Shown here one piece after another: positions 29,625 to 38,258 of a stretch of DNA of 64,000 nucleotides (positions within the stretch are counted from its first letter, which is position 1; every line of letters starts with the position of its first letter). Made by a program: the position numbers and the translations under genes. Source of the stretch: Bacteroidota bacterium (GTDB lineage: Bacteria > Bacteroidota > Bacteroidia > Sphingobacteriales > Sphingobacteriaceae). The notes below the pieces were generated by a model. The model did no database searches and was not told the origin of the DNA. It saw only the letters and a program-made list of their open reading frames with translations. The stretch is taken from the NCBI GenBank assembly GCA_013286565.1, contig JABDFM010000007.1, positions 1-64,000 of the forward strand. Direction: 5' to 3'.

Positions 29625-29796
29625 TGAGCAGGCAGTAGTGAGTAGTGAATGGGCAGCTGTGAGTGGGTGAATGGTCAATAGTGAGTGGTGAATGAGCAGC
29701 GGTAAGAAGTGGTAGCGAATAGGCAGCCGTGAGTGGTGAATAGGTTATATGACTATTGACTACTCACCACTCACTATTAACTACTCACTACTCACC
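29622..29796. repeat. Stutter palindrome built from GTGAGTAGTGAATGGGCAG words
   Basis: About 120 nt of imperfect tandem words (AGTGAGTAGTGAATGGGCAG, GTGAGTGGTGAATGAGCAG, and so on) are followed, after a short spacer, by complementary words (GACTACTCACCACTCACTATT...). A single copy of the same word recurs at 31787-31815, on the other side of purF. It occupies the whole space between the convergent lysE and purF and begins within the lysE stop codon. Confidence 0.8.
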
Positions 29797-29799
29797 ATC

Positions 29800-31707
29800 T
29801 TACATATACCCTCTTTGATTCTTTCCTTCCATCCAGTTCACAAAAGCGCGGTTAACCACTTTGTTGCCACCGGGTGTTGGGAAATCTCCTGAGAAATACC
29901 AATCGCCGGTATGATCCGGGCAGGCTTTGTGCAGGTTATCAAGGGTTTGGTAGATCACTTTTACTTCGGCATTTATTTCCTTTGGTGTGATGATCTGTGC
30001 GATACGGTCTGATACCTGCTGATCGGTAAAAGGCTCATAAATGGCCTTTACATAATTTTCAACTTCTTCTTTTGGCAGCGAGGCGCTATCCTTACACTTT
30101 TTATAAACGTCAAGGATAATATCTTCTTTTTTCTGCTCTTTTAGCAGGCTGATAGCCGCTTCAAAAGCAACAAACTCGCCCATACGCGACATATCGATGC
30201 CATAACAATCAGGGAAACGTATCTGCGGTGCCGATGAAACCACCACGATCTTTTTAGGCCCTAAGCGGTCAAGTATCTTTAAAATACTTTGTTTCAGTGT
30301 AGTCCCGCGTACGATCGAATCGTCCAGCACCACTAAAGTATCAGCATCTTTGTTGATCAGGCCGTAAGTGGTGTCATAAACGTGGGCCACCATTTCGCTG
30401 CGGTCGGCGTCCTGGGTTATAAAAGTGCGGAGCTTAACATCCTTGATGGCGATCTTTTCTATACGCGGTGCCAGGCTTAATACTTCCGTTAATTCCTCGT
30501 CCGTAATTTTATCATCTCTATTCAGCAGCTTATCGCGCTGGTACTTTTTGATGTATTTATGGATACCTTCAACCATGCCATAAAAGGCTACTTCGGCGGT
30601 ATTGGGGATATAGGAAAAAACGGTGTTCGGAATATCATTATTTACGGCATCCAATATCTGCGGACAAAGCAATCTTCCCAGTTGCTTACGCTCGCGGTAG
30701 ATATCTGCATCACTGCCGCGCGAAAAATAAATACGCTCAAATGAGCAAGATTTTTTCTCCGCAGGTTCGCTGATCATATCTTCGGTGATCTTACCATTTT
30801 TCTTAACGATCAATGCATGGCCGGGTTTGATCTCCTTAATATCTTCAATAGGTATATTAAACGCGGTTTGAAGCGCGGGGCGCTCGGATGCGGCAACCAC
30901 TATTTCGTCATTATAATAATAAAACGCCGGCCTTATCCCCGCCGGGTCGCGCATTACAAAAGCGTCACCATGTCCCAATATCCCGGCAATAGTATAACCA
31001 CCATCCCAGCTCCTGGCCGATTTGCGCAATATCTTGGCGATATCCATATCATTGGCTATCAGCTTGCTGATCTTCATGTTATTATCAAGACCCTCCCTTT
31101 TGTATTGGTCAAACAGGCCCTGGTTTTCGGTATCTATAAAATGCCCTATTTTTTCTAATACCGTAATGGTATCGGCTTTTTCTTTCGGATGTTGGCCCAA
31201 ATCATACAACTGCTGTAACAGCTCGTCAACATTGGTCATGTTGAAGTTACCGGCAATAACCAGGTTACGGGTTTGCCAGTTATTTTGCCTTAAAAATGGG
31301 TGACAGTTCTCGATGCTATTTTTACCGTGGGTACCGTATCGCAGGTGGCCTAGTAAAACTTCGCCGGTAAAGCTCACATTTTCTTTCAGCCATTCGGCAT
31401 CCAGCATCTTCTCAGGCTGCTCTTTTTGTATCTCGGCAAACTTCTTCTGGATATACTCAAAGATATCGGCAACAGCGTTTGAAGCCATTGATCGGTGCCT
31501 GCTGATGTATCTTTTACCCGGCTCAATATCCAGTTTAATGGTAGCAACGCCTGCGCCATCCTGGCCCCGGTTATGTTGTTTTTCCATTAAAAGGTAAAGC
31601 TTGTTTAGCCCATACAGCGCAGTGCCGTATTTTTTTTGGTAAAAGGACAGTGGCTTTAAAAGGCGGATAAATGCCACACCGCATTCGTGTTTTATCTGAT
31701 CACTCAT
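29800..31707 (-). CDS. purF: Amidophosphoribosyltransferase
   Basis: A 635-residue enzyme. An N-terminal class II glutamine amidotransferase domain begins after a short propeptide (MSDQIKHE, then CGVAFIRL with Cys9 as the nucleophile), with NRGQDGAG and GHLRYGTHG conserved. The C-terminal phosphoribosyltransferase domain has VVLDDSIVRGTTLKQS, the PRPP loop. It makes phosphoribosylamine, the first committed purine step. It is longer than E. coli PurF (about 505), as is usual in Bacteroidota, with inserts and a C-terminal tail ending NWMEGKNQRGYM. Stutter repeats lie on both sides. Confidence 0.93.
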   Translation of the reverse strand: MSDQIKHECGVAFIRLLKPLSFYQKKYGTALYGLNKLYLLMEKQHNRGQDGAGVATIKLDIEPGKRYISRHRSMASNAVADIFEYIQKKFAEIQKEQPEKMLDAEWLKENVSFTGEVLLGHLRYGTHGKNSIENCHPFLRQNNWQTRNLVIAGNFNMTNVDELLQQLYDLGQHPKEKADTITVLEKIGHFIDTENQGLFDQYKREGLDNNMKISKLIANDMDIAKILRKSARSWDGGYTIAGILGHGDAFVMRDPAGIRPAFYYYNDEIVVAASERPALQTAFNIPIEDIKEIKPGHALIVKKNGKITEDMISEPAEKKSCSFERIYFSRGSDADIYRERKQLGRLLCPQILDAVNNDIPNTVFSYIPNTAEVAFYGMVEGIHKYIKKYQRDKLLNRDDKITDEELTEVLSLAPRIEKIAIKDVKLRTFITQDADRSEMVAHVYDTTYGLINKDADTLVVLDDSIVRGTTLKQSILKILDRLGPKKIVVVSSAPQIRFPDCYGIDMSRMGEFVAFEAAISLLKEQKKEDIILDVYKKCKDSASLPKEEVENYVKAIYEPFTDQQVSDRIAQIITPKEINAEVKVIYQTLDNLHKACPDHTGDWYFSGDFPTPGGNKVVNRAFVNWMEGKNQRGYM

Positions 31708-31723
31708 GACTGGGAACGAGCCG

Positions 31724-31731
31724 CAAAATTA
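31724..31731 (-). promoter_or_regulatory. -7 promoter box of purF
   Basis: Minus-strand TAATTTTG is an exact TAnnTTTG match ending 16 nt before the purF ATG, leaving an ordinary short leader. I see no purine riboswitch in the available space. Confidence 0.55.
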
Positions 31732-31810
31732 CAATTTAAATGTTGAAACTCTAAATTTACAATGTCATTAAATTGCATTAATATTAGTGGTGAATGGGCA
31801 GTTGTGAGTA

Positions 31811-32071
31811 GTGAGTTTCCTAACAGACTTACGAAGTTTTAGAAACTTCGTAAGTCTAATCTCACCAAAAGGCATAAGCGTAATAGGTAGAATAAAATCA
31901 ATAAAAGGAGAACTATCACTTGATAATCCCGCCGATTTTCGCTATATTTATAAACGAAGAAGGAATAGGTCGTTTAACTTAGTCTATCAAACAAGTCAAC
32001 TAATTAAAGCTAATCAGCCAAATATTACCGTGCATTTATTAAGTTTGCAGCTAAAGCAAACTGATACTTGA
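31811..32071 (+). CDS. Possible small protein or gene remnant before nuoH
   Basis: The frame is open for 86 codons and its TGA overlaps the nuoH TTG start (TTGA). The first third is read from palindromic repeat DNA and starts at GTG, so the real part, if any, begins around residue 25: IKSIKGELSLDNPADFRYIYKRRRNR. It is rich in Arg, Lys and Gln and in codons rare in the neighbours (AGA, AGG, CTA, ATA). I recognise no family. It may be a short basic protein, a decayed gene end left by rearrangement of the nuo locus, or chance. A promoter box for nuoH lies within its last codons. Confidence 0.3.
   Translation: MSFLTDLRSFRNFVSLISPKGISVIGRIKSIKGELSLDNPADFRYIYKRRRNRSFNLVYQTSQLIKANQPNITVHLLSLQLKQTDT
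31825..31857. repeat. 15-bp perfect hairpin in the purF-nuoH spacer
   Basis: AGACTTACGAAGTTT and AAACTTCGTAAGTCT pair perfectly around a TAG loop, without a T-run. It lies just after the solo GTGAATGGGCAG word at 31787-31815. The purF-nuoH spacer (31708-32067, 360 nt) holds the purF promoter, this repeat pair, the low-confidence ORF below and the nuoH -7 box. Confidence 0.8.
32040..32047 (+). promoter_or_regulatory. -7 promoter box for the nuoH operon
   Basis: TAAGTTTG is an exact TAnnTTTG match and ends 20 nt before the TTG start of nuoH. It is the best candidate start of the nuoHIJK...N transcript. Confidence 0.45.
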
Positions 32072-33138
32072 ACTTTTATCTTAAATACTTTGCTATCGCG
32101 ATTGGCCTGTTTGCTTTTTCAGGCTTGTTCACCCTGTTTGGCGTTTATGCTGAGCGCAAAGTATCCGCCTTTATACAGGACAGGCTTGGCCCCACAGAAA
32201 CGGGCAAATACGGCACGCTTCAAACTATCGCGGATGTATTAAAGCTGATAACCAAGGAGTTGATCATACCTGCAGCGGCTGATAAATTACTGTTTATGCT
32301 GGCCCCTGCGATCATTTTCATTGCGGTGTTTATGGGCTTTGCCGCCATACCCTGGGCACCGGGTATAGCACCCTCAAACCTGAACTTAGGTTTGTATTAC
32401 ATTTTTGCCATCCTGTCGATAGAAACCCTGGGTATTTTAATGGCAGGCTGGGGATCAAATAATAAGTATTCCATATTGGGTGCCATGCGTTCGGCAGCGC
32501 AGATCATATCTTACGAGATACCTGCCGGGTTCGCTATTATCTCGGTAGTGATGATCGCTCAAACGCTTAACCTGCAAACCATATCGGCCCAGCAGGGAAT
32601 ATTATCTTCAGAAAACACCAAGTTCCTGGGGATATGGGATGTTACTGCAAATGGCGGTATCCTGGCCTGGAATATTTTCAGGGCGCCGCATTTGATCATC
32701 GCTTTTGTGATCTATTTTATCGCATCACTGGCCGAAAGTAACCGGGCCCCATTTGATATACCGGAAGCTGAATCAGAGTTGGTTTCCGGCTTTCATACCG
32801 AATATACAGGCATGCGGTTCGCCTTTGTATTTTTGGCCGAATATTCGATGATGTTCCTGGTATCCACGGTTGGAGTGATCTTGTTTTTAGGCGCCTGGAA
32901 CACGCCGTTGCCAAATATCGGCCCGGTACATTTAGCCGACTGGACAACCGGCGCTGCCTGGGGGGTACTCTGGACCATCATAAAAGTGCTGTTACTGGTT
33001 GGCGTACAAATGTGGATCCGCTGGACCCTCCCCCGTTTGCGGGTGGACCAGCTAATGAATTTATGCTGGAAGATATTAACACCCCTGGCATTTATATGTA
33101 TGCTAATATCAGGAATATGGCGGTTGTGGATGATGTAG
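32068..33138 (+). CDS. nuoH: NADH-quinone oxidoreductase subunit H
   Basis: A 356-residue complex I membrane subunit with about eight hydrophobic helices. YAERKVSAFIQDRLGPTETG is the conserved first cytoplasmic loop, and SNRAPFDIPEAESELVSGFHTEY the conserved quinone-chamber loop; GVQMWIRWTLPRLRVDQLM closes it. NuoH forms part of the quinone site. It probably starts at TTG 32068, as no ATG is near and the helix begins at once (MNFYLKYFAIAIG). It leads the membrane-arm cluster; the peripheral-arm genes nuoA-G are not in this window. Confidence 0.95.
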   Translation: MNFYLKYFAIAIGLFAFSGLFTLFGVYAERKVSAFIQDRLGPTETGKYGTLQTIADVLKLITKELIIPAAADKLLFMLAPAIIFIAVFMGFAAIPWAPGIAPSNLNLGLYYIFAILSIETLGILMAGWGSNNKYSILGAMRSAAQIISYEIPAGFAIISVVMIAQTLNLQTISAQQGILSSENTKFLGIWDVTANGGILAWNIFRAPHLIIAFVIYFIASLAESNRAPFDIPEAESELVSGFHTEYTGMRFAFVFLAEYSMMFLVSTVGVILFLGAWNTPLPNIGPVHLADWTTGAAWGVLWTIIKVLLLVGVQMWIRWTLPRLRVDQLMNLCWKILTPLAFICMLISGIWRLWMM

Positions 33139-33254
33139 GTTAGAGATTGGAGAATAGAGATTAGTTAATTAGGTGGGATTGGTTGGTTAATGGTTGAATT
33201 GAGAAAATATAATCATGGAAATCATTTAATCATATAAATCAAGGTTCAGACAAA

Positions 33255-33839
33255 ATGAAGAACACACTCAAAGGATTGACAACTGCGTGGCATGGTTTAA
33301 CCATCACCATCAGGCACCTTTTTGCATCCAATGCGAAAAGGAATGTCATATCTGTGAGCGATGATAACTATTTTAAACAACTGGAAGGCACCAACACCAT
33401 CCAATATCCTAAACAGGAGTTGCCCGTGCCCGAAGTGGGCCGTTACCAGCTTGAAGTGGAAATGGATGATTGCATCGTATGCGACCTATGCGCCAAAGTA
33501 TGCCCGGTCGATTGCATCGACATAGAACAAATAAAAGCAACTGAATTGATCGGTAACACATCAGACGGCAGCCCGAAACGTATATATGCCGCCAAATTTG
33601 ATATCGATATGGCCAAATGTATGTACTGCGGCCTGTGTACCATAGTATGCCCTACGGAGTGCATCATCATGACCAATCAATACGATAAAAGCGTATTTGA
33701 ATTAAAAGACCTCACCTACGAGTTCTCGGATATGACACCCGAAGAAGCTGCGGAAAAGCGGGAGTTGATCGAAAAACAAAACGCCGAGAGGCAGGCGGCC
33801 AAACTGGCCGCTATGCAGAAAAAGGAGGGCGGGGAATGA
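33255..33839 (+). CDS. nuoI: NADH-quinone oxidoreductase subunit I
   Basis: A 194-residue ferredoxin-like subunit with two 4Fe-4S motifs, CIVCDLCAKVCPVDC and CMYCGLCTIVCPTEC, which are clusters N6a and N6b on the path to quinone. The C-terminal tail (EKQNAERQAAKLAAMQKK) is charged and helical. The ATG is 116 nt after nuoH; the gap contains GAGATTAG-type repeat words (33142-33170) and no gene. It overlaps nuoJ by 4 nt (ATGA). Confidence 0.96.
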   Translation: MKNTLKGLTTAWHGLTITIRHLFASNAKRNVISVSDDNYFKQLEGTNTIQYPKQELPVPEVGRYQLEVEMDDCIVCDLCAKVCPVDCIDIEQIKATELIGNTSDGSPKRIYAAKFDIDMAKCMYCGLCTIVCPTECIIMTNQYDKSVFELKDLTYEFSDMTPEEAAEKRELIEKQNAERQAAKLAAMQKKEGGE

Positions 33840-34384
33840 CGATGGTCCGGCTTGTATTTTATTTGATGGGGTTTATCGCGCTGGCATCTGCCGTGTTTGT
33901 TGCCGCTACTAAGAACGTGGTGCGCTCCGTCTTCATGTTCTTCGTGACCCTGATGGCTTTGGCGGGATTGTACGTACTGGCTTTGGCCGATTTCATTGCC
34001 ATCACACAGATCGTGATCTATGTGGGCGGGATACTGGTGTTGATCTTATTCGCTTTCATGCTGTCCGGCAAGGAGAACCTGGCTGTTTTGGAGCAGCAAA
34101 ACAGTCGTTTTATCAGTATTAGCAAATTACCTGCATTGCTGCTGGCTGTATTATTTTTTGTAGTGATACTGAACATCCTGTTTAAAACCGACATCAATAA
34201 TTTGCTATGGATCAAAAAATCCATCACGCTAAAAAACGCCGTAACGCCCGGCGATGAAATGACAAATAACATCGGCATCAATTTAATGAGCCGTTACCTG
34301 TTGCCTTTTGAGGCCATATCCATTCTATTAATGATGGCGCTGGTGGGTGCCGCGCATTTATCACGAAAGGAGAAGAGTTCATGA
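33836..34384 (+). CDS. nuoJ: NADH-quinone oxidoreductase subunit J
   Basis: 182 residues and five hydrophobic helices. The conserved block FITQIVIYVGGILVLILFAFML (with TQ..VYVGGI..L) identifies NuoJ, part of the complex I membrane arm. It overlaps nuoI and nuoK by 4 nt each, so the three are translationally coupled. Confidence 0.94.
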   Translation: MTMVRLVFYLMGFIALASAVFVAATKNVVRSVFMFFVTLMALAGLYVLALADFIAITQIVIYVGGILVLILFAFMLSGKENLAVLEQQNSRFISISKLPALLLAVLFFVVILNILFKTDINNLLWIKKSITLKNAVTPGDEMTNNIGINLMSRYLLPFEAISILLMMALVGAAHLSRKEKSS

Positions 34385-34686
34385 TATCACTGATGGATTT
34401 TTTAATGGTGGGTGCAGGTTTATTTTGCACGGGCATGTATGTCATCCTTACCAAACGCAATGCAATACAAGTGCTGATCGGTATCGAGCTGATGCTGAAC
34501 GGGGCTATTTTAAACCTGGTCGCCTTTGGCAAATACGACCGTTTTAACAATGGGGGCCAAATGTTCGCCCTGTTTGCCATTGTACTGGCAGCAGCCACAA
34601 CAGCCGTGGCGCTGGCCATTATTTTAAATGTTTACAAAAAATATAAAACCATCGATCCGGGTAAGGTGGATGGATTAAAAGATTAA
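34381..34686 (+). CDS. nuoK: NADH-quinone oxidoreductase subunit K
   Basis: 101 residues with three helices. VLIGIELMLNGAILNLVAF carries the conserved Glu of the proton channel, and the second conserved Glu position is replaced in MFALFAIVLAAATTAVALAI, as is seen in some relatives. It is coupled to nuoJ by an ATGA overlap. The next two genes are not complex I subunits although they follow within 2 nt. Confidence 0.94.
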   Translation: MISLMDFLMVGAGLFCTGMYVILTKRNAIQVLIGIELMLNGAILNLVAFGKYDRFNNGGQMFALFAIVLAAATTAVALAIILNVYKKYKTIDPGKVDGLKD

Positions 34687-34687
34687 A

Positions 34688-35677
34688 ATGAGAATATTCG
34701 CTATCCTATTTTGCCTGTCGGCCTTTCTTAACGCAGCATCCGCCCAGGCGCCTGCCAAGCTAGCGAAAAACCCTTCCGAACTGGCGAAGTGGGAATTATA
34801 CGATACCAAATACAACCATCCCTCCTACATGATTGATGAAACACCTGTAGCTGATGCCGATTCAAAACGCATTGTCGGTGGCCTTGATCCTTATGCTATT
34901 CTTAAAACGACTATCGTACAAACAGGCACTCTTAAAACGCGATATGTGGTTTACATTACTACTACTCTTAAAAAGATCGCAGAATACCAGAAGAAATTAG
35001 GGGCATTCTCCAATGAATATAGAAATTACCTGGCTGCACATCAAAACAGGGATGCACATTTCAGGTATTATGTCGACGGGCGGTTGATAGAAGGATTCAG
35101 GCCGGATGTGATTGACCGATTATGCGCTATCCCGGCAGGAAAAATCAAAGAAGTGAATTTTAAAGCAGATAAGAAAGACGGCGATTTTCAAATGGTTACT
35201 ATAATAACTGATGCAGTCACACCAATCAAAGTAAATGTTCCTTCTCAAAATCTGCATTTTAATAATGCGTCATTGATTATTTTAAACGGTACCATTTATG
35301 ATAAAAAACAGCTGAGCAAGATCAATCCGAACGATATAGAAGATGTATCAGTTATGAAGCCTGAAAGTGCAAAACAGATCTATGGTACCAAGGGTGAGAA
35401 TGGCGCATTGCTGATCACAACTAAGCAATATGTGATCAGTACCGTAAAAAAAAGGCTTGCTTTATTTTCACAAGAATATAAGGATTATATAACCGCAAAC
35501 CCGGATAGCCAGCATATAATTTATATATTGAACGGGGAAGAACTCGTCAGAAACACTTTAGGAGTAGCCAATGTGCTATATAATATTCCTGTCACCCAGT
35601 TTAAAGACGTAAGTTTTAAAATTCAAAAAGATAGCACCGGTAATAATGAGGCAGTGGTAAATATTACAGCTAATTAA
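34688..35677 (+). CDS. Exported protein with two plug-like modules, inside the nuo operon
   Basis: I recognise no named family. The 329-residue protein has a signal peptide (MRIFAILFCLSAFLNAASAQ). The second half contains LIILNGTIYDKKQL, then INPNDIEDVSVMKPESAKQIYG and GENGALLITTK. This closely follows the pattern of TonB-receptor plug domains (VDG...L.P.DIE.I.V.K...A..YG..G..G.I.ITTK) but without any barrel. Each plug-like segment is followed by a module of about 80 residues (SNEYRNYLAAH... AIPAGKIKEVNF; SQEYKDYITAN... NIPVTQFKDVSF), so the protein is an internal duplication whose first plug is degenerate. It starts 2 nt after nuoK. Function unknown; periplasmic or surface exposed. Confidence 0.75.
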   Translation: MRIFAILFCLSAFLNAASAQAPAKLAKNPSELAKWELYDTKYNHPSYMIDETPVADADSKRIVGGLDPYAILKTTIVQTGTLKTRYVVYITTTLKKIAEYQKKLGAFSNEYRNYLAAHQNRDAHFRYYVDGRLIEGFRPDVIDRLCAIPAGKIKEVNFKADKKDGDFQMVTIITDAVTPIKVNVPSQNLHFNNASLIILNGTIYDKKQLSKINPNDIEDVSVMKPESAKQIYGTKGENGALLITTKQYVISTVKKRLALFSQEYKDYITANPDSQHIIYILNGEELVRNTLGVANVLYNIPVTQFKDVSFKIQKDSTGNNEAVVNITAN

Positions 35678-35679
35678 TA

Positions 35680-36219
35680 ATGAAAATATTCACTGTCATA
35701 TTTTGTTTGTTGATGTCAGTGAGTGCCTGGGGGCAAAGCAGTGATACCATGCGTAAGGATTCATCTATGAACAATCATAAAACGGCTTTTATTCCCGGTC
35801 GTCCTATGATTGTAGTCGATGGTGTTATTTTTCCTTATGATAGCCTTAAAAATTTAAGCATTGCAAATATTATAAGTATTGATACTTTAAAAAATAGTCT
35901 TAGGCAAGACACCAATCCTAATTTACCCGATTATGGAACGATCATTTATGTTACAAAGCAAGGCGCAATAAAGTCTTATCAAAAAAAGTTTAGCATTATT
36001 TCAAAGAAATATAAAAAACATCTGGAACATCAGAAAAATGATAGAGACATTGGTTATATCATAAATGGGATATTTTTAGGTTTGAAGCCTGATGAACAGA
36101 CCAAAACATTATATGAAATACCTGCTAAAAAAATAAAATCATTTGATTTTACAGAAAACAGGTTTTACAATGGGGGCGTTAGCAGACCATATATTGTAAT
36201 TATTATCACTAAAAAATAA
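35680..36219 (+). CDS. Exported single-module plug-like protein, inside the nuo operon
   Basis: A 179-residue paralogue of the preceding protein with one module: signal peptide (MKIFTVIFCLLMSVSAWGQ), plug-like segment (PMIVVDGVIFPYDSLKNLSIANI, then GTIIYVTKQG), and the shared second module (SKKYKKHLEHQ... YEIPAKKIKSFDF). It begins 2 nt after its neighbour and ends 3 nt before nuoL, so all are on one transcript. More AT-rich than the nuo genes. A role in assembling or tethering something at the envelope is speculation. Confidence 0.72.
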   Translation: MKIFTVIFCLLMSVSAWGQSSDTMRKDSSMNNHKTAFIPGRPMIVVDGVIFPYDSLKNLSIANIISIDTLKNSLRQDTNPNLPDYGTIIYVTKQGAIKSYQKKFSIISKKYKKHLEHQKNDRDIGYIINGIFLGLKPDEQTKTLYEIPAKKIKSFDFTENRFYNGGVSRPYIVIIITKK

Positions 36220-36222
36220 ACA

Positions 36223-38253
36223 TTGGAAAACTTTCTACAAGCAATAGATACCTTAACCATACGCTTCGCCCTTGCAGCGGTGGTATTGCCTTTGCTTGCC
36301 TTTGTCATTAATATTTGCCTGCCCGGTAAAAGCAATAAAGTTGCCGGTTGGGTTTCTACCATTGCCATTTTATTAAGCTGTGTGCTATCCGCATTTGTAT
36401 TTGCCAAAGTTTGGAACCAACACCAGGTGCATCAGCAGCAGCTTTGGTTCACCATTGGTGCTACTAAGGTATATGCGGGTGTTTTGCTGAATAACCTTTC
36501 CGCTTTGATGCTGCTGTTGGTATCCGTCATTGCGCTTCCGGTTCATATTTACTCCACCGCTTATATGAAGGAGGATGAGAACTATAAACGTTACTTCACT
36601 TATCTCAGCTTCTTCTGTTTCAGTATGCTGGCATTGGTGGTGGTGGATAGTTTGGTTCTGTTCTATGTATTCTGGGAACTGGTGGGTTTTTCATCTTACT
36701 TGCTGATAGGCTTCTGGTACACCCGCCCAAAGGCTATCATGGCCAACAAAAAAGCCTTTATCATGAACCGCATCGGCGATATTGGGCTGCTAACCGGCAT
36801 CATTATCCTGTTCACCCAATACCACACGTTTGATTTGGAGCAATTATTCGGGCAGAATGGCTTGGTTCAATCTGCAACGCAAATATCAGCCACATGGCAA
36901 TATATCGCCTGCGCGGGTATCTTTTTAGGTGTGGCGGCAAAATCGGCACAATTCCCGCTACATACCTGGCTGCCGGATGCGATGGAAGGACCAACATCCG
37001 TTTCCGCCCTCATTCACGCGGCAACAATGGTAGCGGCGGGTGTATTCCTGTTGGGTCGGGTTTATCCCCTGTTTAACCCCGAAGAGTTGATCATCCTTGC
37101 AGTAATAGGTTGTTTCACTGCTTTTATGGCGGCCACCATCGCCCTCACCCAAAACGATCTGAAACGCATCCTCGCCTACTCCACCATATCGCAATTAGGC
37201 TATATGATCATGGCAATGGGTATTGGGGCTTATGCCTCCTCGCTGTTTCATTTGGTTACACACGCCTTTTTTAAATGCCTGTTGTTTTTGGCTGCCGGTA
37301 TCATCATCCACGAAGTGCAGCATATTAAAGATGAAAATCAACTGCACATCGACCCGCAAAATATCCTCTACATGGGCGGCTTGCGTAAAAAAATGCCGCT
37401 TACCTTTATTGCTTGCATCGTAGCCGGGCTGGCATTGATCGGGCTGCCGTTTACCTCCGGTTATCTCTCCAAAGATGGCATTTTGATACAAGCCTTTGAA
37501 TGGTCGGAAGGTAAAAGCTGGGCGTTTAAACTGGTACCCATCGGTGCTCTAATTACCAGTTGGTTGACCGCGTTCTATGTAACCAGGCTGATCGTCAAGG
37601 TATTTTTTGGCGACTTTAAACTACTCAAGATCAACCCATCCATCAAGTTACACATCAGCGACGGGGCATGGCAATACCGGGTGCCCTTAATATTCCTGGC
37701 GATCTGCTGCCTGTTCCCGCTATTCTCACTCAACCCGGTTTTGTATGAACATGCCTGGCTGTTCGGTGGTTTCTCTAAAATTACGGCGCTTGATAGGGTG
37801 AATATCTACCATACCATTATCCCGGCAGGGGTTAACATTTTAAGTGTACTGATTATTTACTGGGCATATTCGGTATATATCAAGCAAAAAGCACTGGCTT
37901 TCCCCGAAACCGGGTTCCTGTTCAAGCTTTCCTATCACGAATGGTATATTGATCCGTTTTACAACCGGTTCATCATTGCGCCGGTAATGGCGCTCGGTAA
38001 AACAAGCCAATGGATCGACCGCAATATCATTGATGGTTTTATACATTTGTTGCAGCGGTTAGCTCTCGGCTTTGCAAAAATTGCGGAGTGGACCGATCGC
38101 TATATTATTGACGGCATATTACATTTAGCAGCATCTATCGTATTGGGTATTGGCAATTTCGCCCGTTATTTTCAGGGCGGCAAGGTGCAATACTACCTGT
38201 TTAGCATGCTGGCAATTATACTGGCTATATTTTTATTTAAAATCCTGATCTGA
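36223..38253 (+). CDS. nuoL: NADH-quinone oxidoreductase subunit L
   Basis: A 676-residue antiporter-like subunit with many helices. WELVGFSSYLLIGFWY, HTWLPDAMEGPTSVSALIHAATMVAAG and the long lateral-helix region fit NuoL. It carries conserved proton-channel Lys and Glu residues. The start is TTG 36223, directly before the first helix, with no ATG nearby. The C-terminal end contains a 26-residue tandem duplication (WIDRNIIDGFIHLLQ... / WTDRYIIDGILHLAA...), encoded by a 78-nt repeat at 38011-38165, lengthening the segment that leads to the last helix. Confidence 0.95.
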   Translation: MENFLQAIDTLTIRFALAAVVLPLLAFVINICLPGKSNKVAGWVSTIAILLSCVLSAFVFAKVWNQHQVHQQQLWFTIGATKVYAGVLLNNLSALMLLLVSVIALPVHIYSTAYMKEDENYKRYFTYLSFFCFSMLALVVVDSLVLFYVFWELVGFSSYLLIGFWYTRPKAIMANKKAFIMNRIGDIGLLTGIIILFTQYHTFDLEQLFGQNGLVQSATQISATWQYIACAGIFLGVAAKSAQFPLHTWLPDAMEGPTSVSALIHAATMVAAGVFLLGRVYPLFNPEELIILAVIGCFTAFMAATIALTQNDLKRILAYSTISQLGYMIMAMGIGAYASSLFHLVTHAFFKCLLFLAAGIIIHEVQHIKDENQLHIDPQNILYMGGLRKKMPLTFIACIVAGLALIGLPFTSGYLSKDGILIQAFEWSEGKSWAFKLVPIGALITSWLTAFYVTRLIVKVFFGDFKLLKINPSIKLHISDGAWQYRVPLIFLAICCLFPLFSLNPVLYEHAWLFGGFSKITALDRVNIYHTIIPAGVNILSVLIIYWAYSVYIKQKALAFPETGFLFKLSYHEWYIDPFYNRFIIAPVMALGKTSQWIDRNIIDGFIHLLQRLALGFAKIAEWTDRYIIDGILHLAASIVLGIGNFARYFQGGKVQYYLFSMLAIILAIFLFKILI

Positions 38254-38258
38254 ACCTG

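Noticed and set aside
29622-29796. CRISPR-like array suspected from regular repeats
   Set aside because: The repeats are imperfect and contiguous, without unique spacers of constant length, and form an inverted pair. No cas genes are present.
31724-31800. Purine riboswitch before purF
   Set aside because: The predicted leader is only about 16 nt long, and no three-stem junction can be drawn in the upstream sequence.
34688-36219. TonB-dependent receptor fragments (pseudogenes)
   Set aside because: Both frames are intact, with signal peptides, matching paralogous second modules and tight spacing, so they look like real genes rather than decayed receptors.
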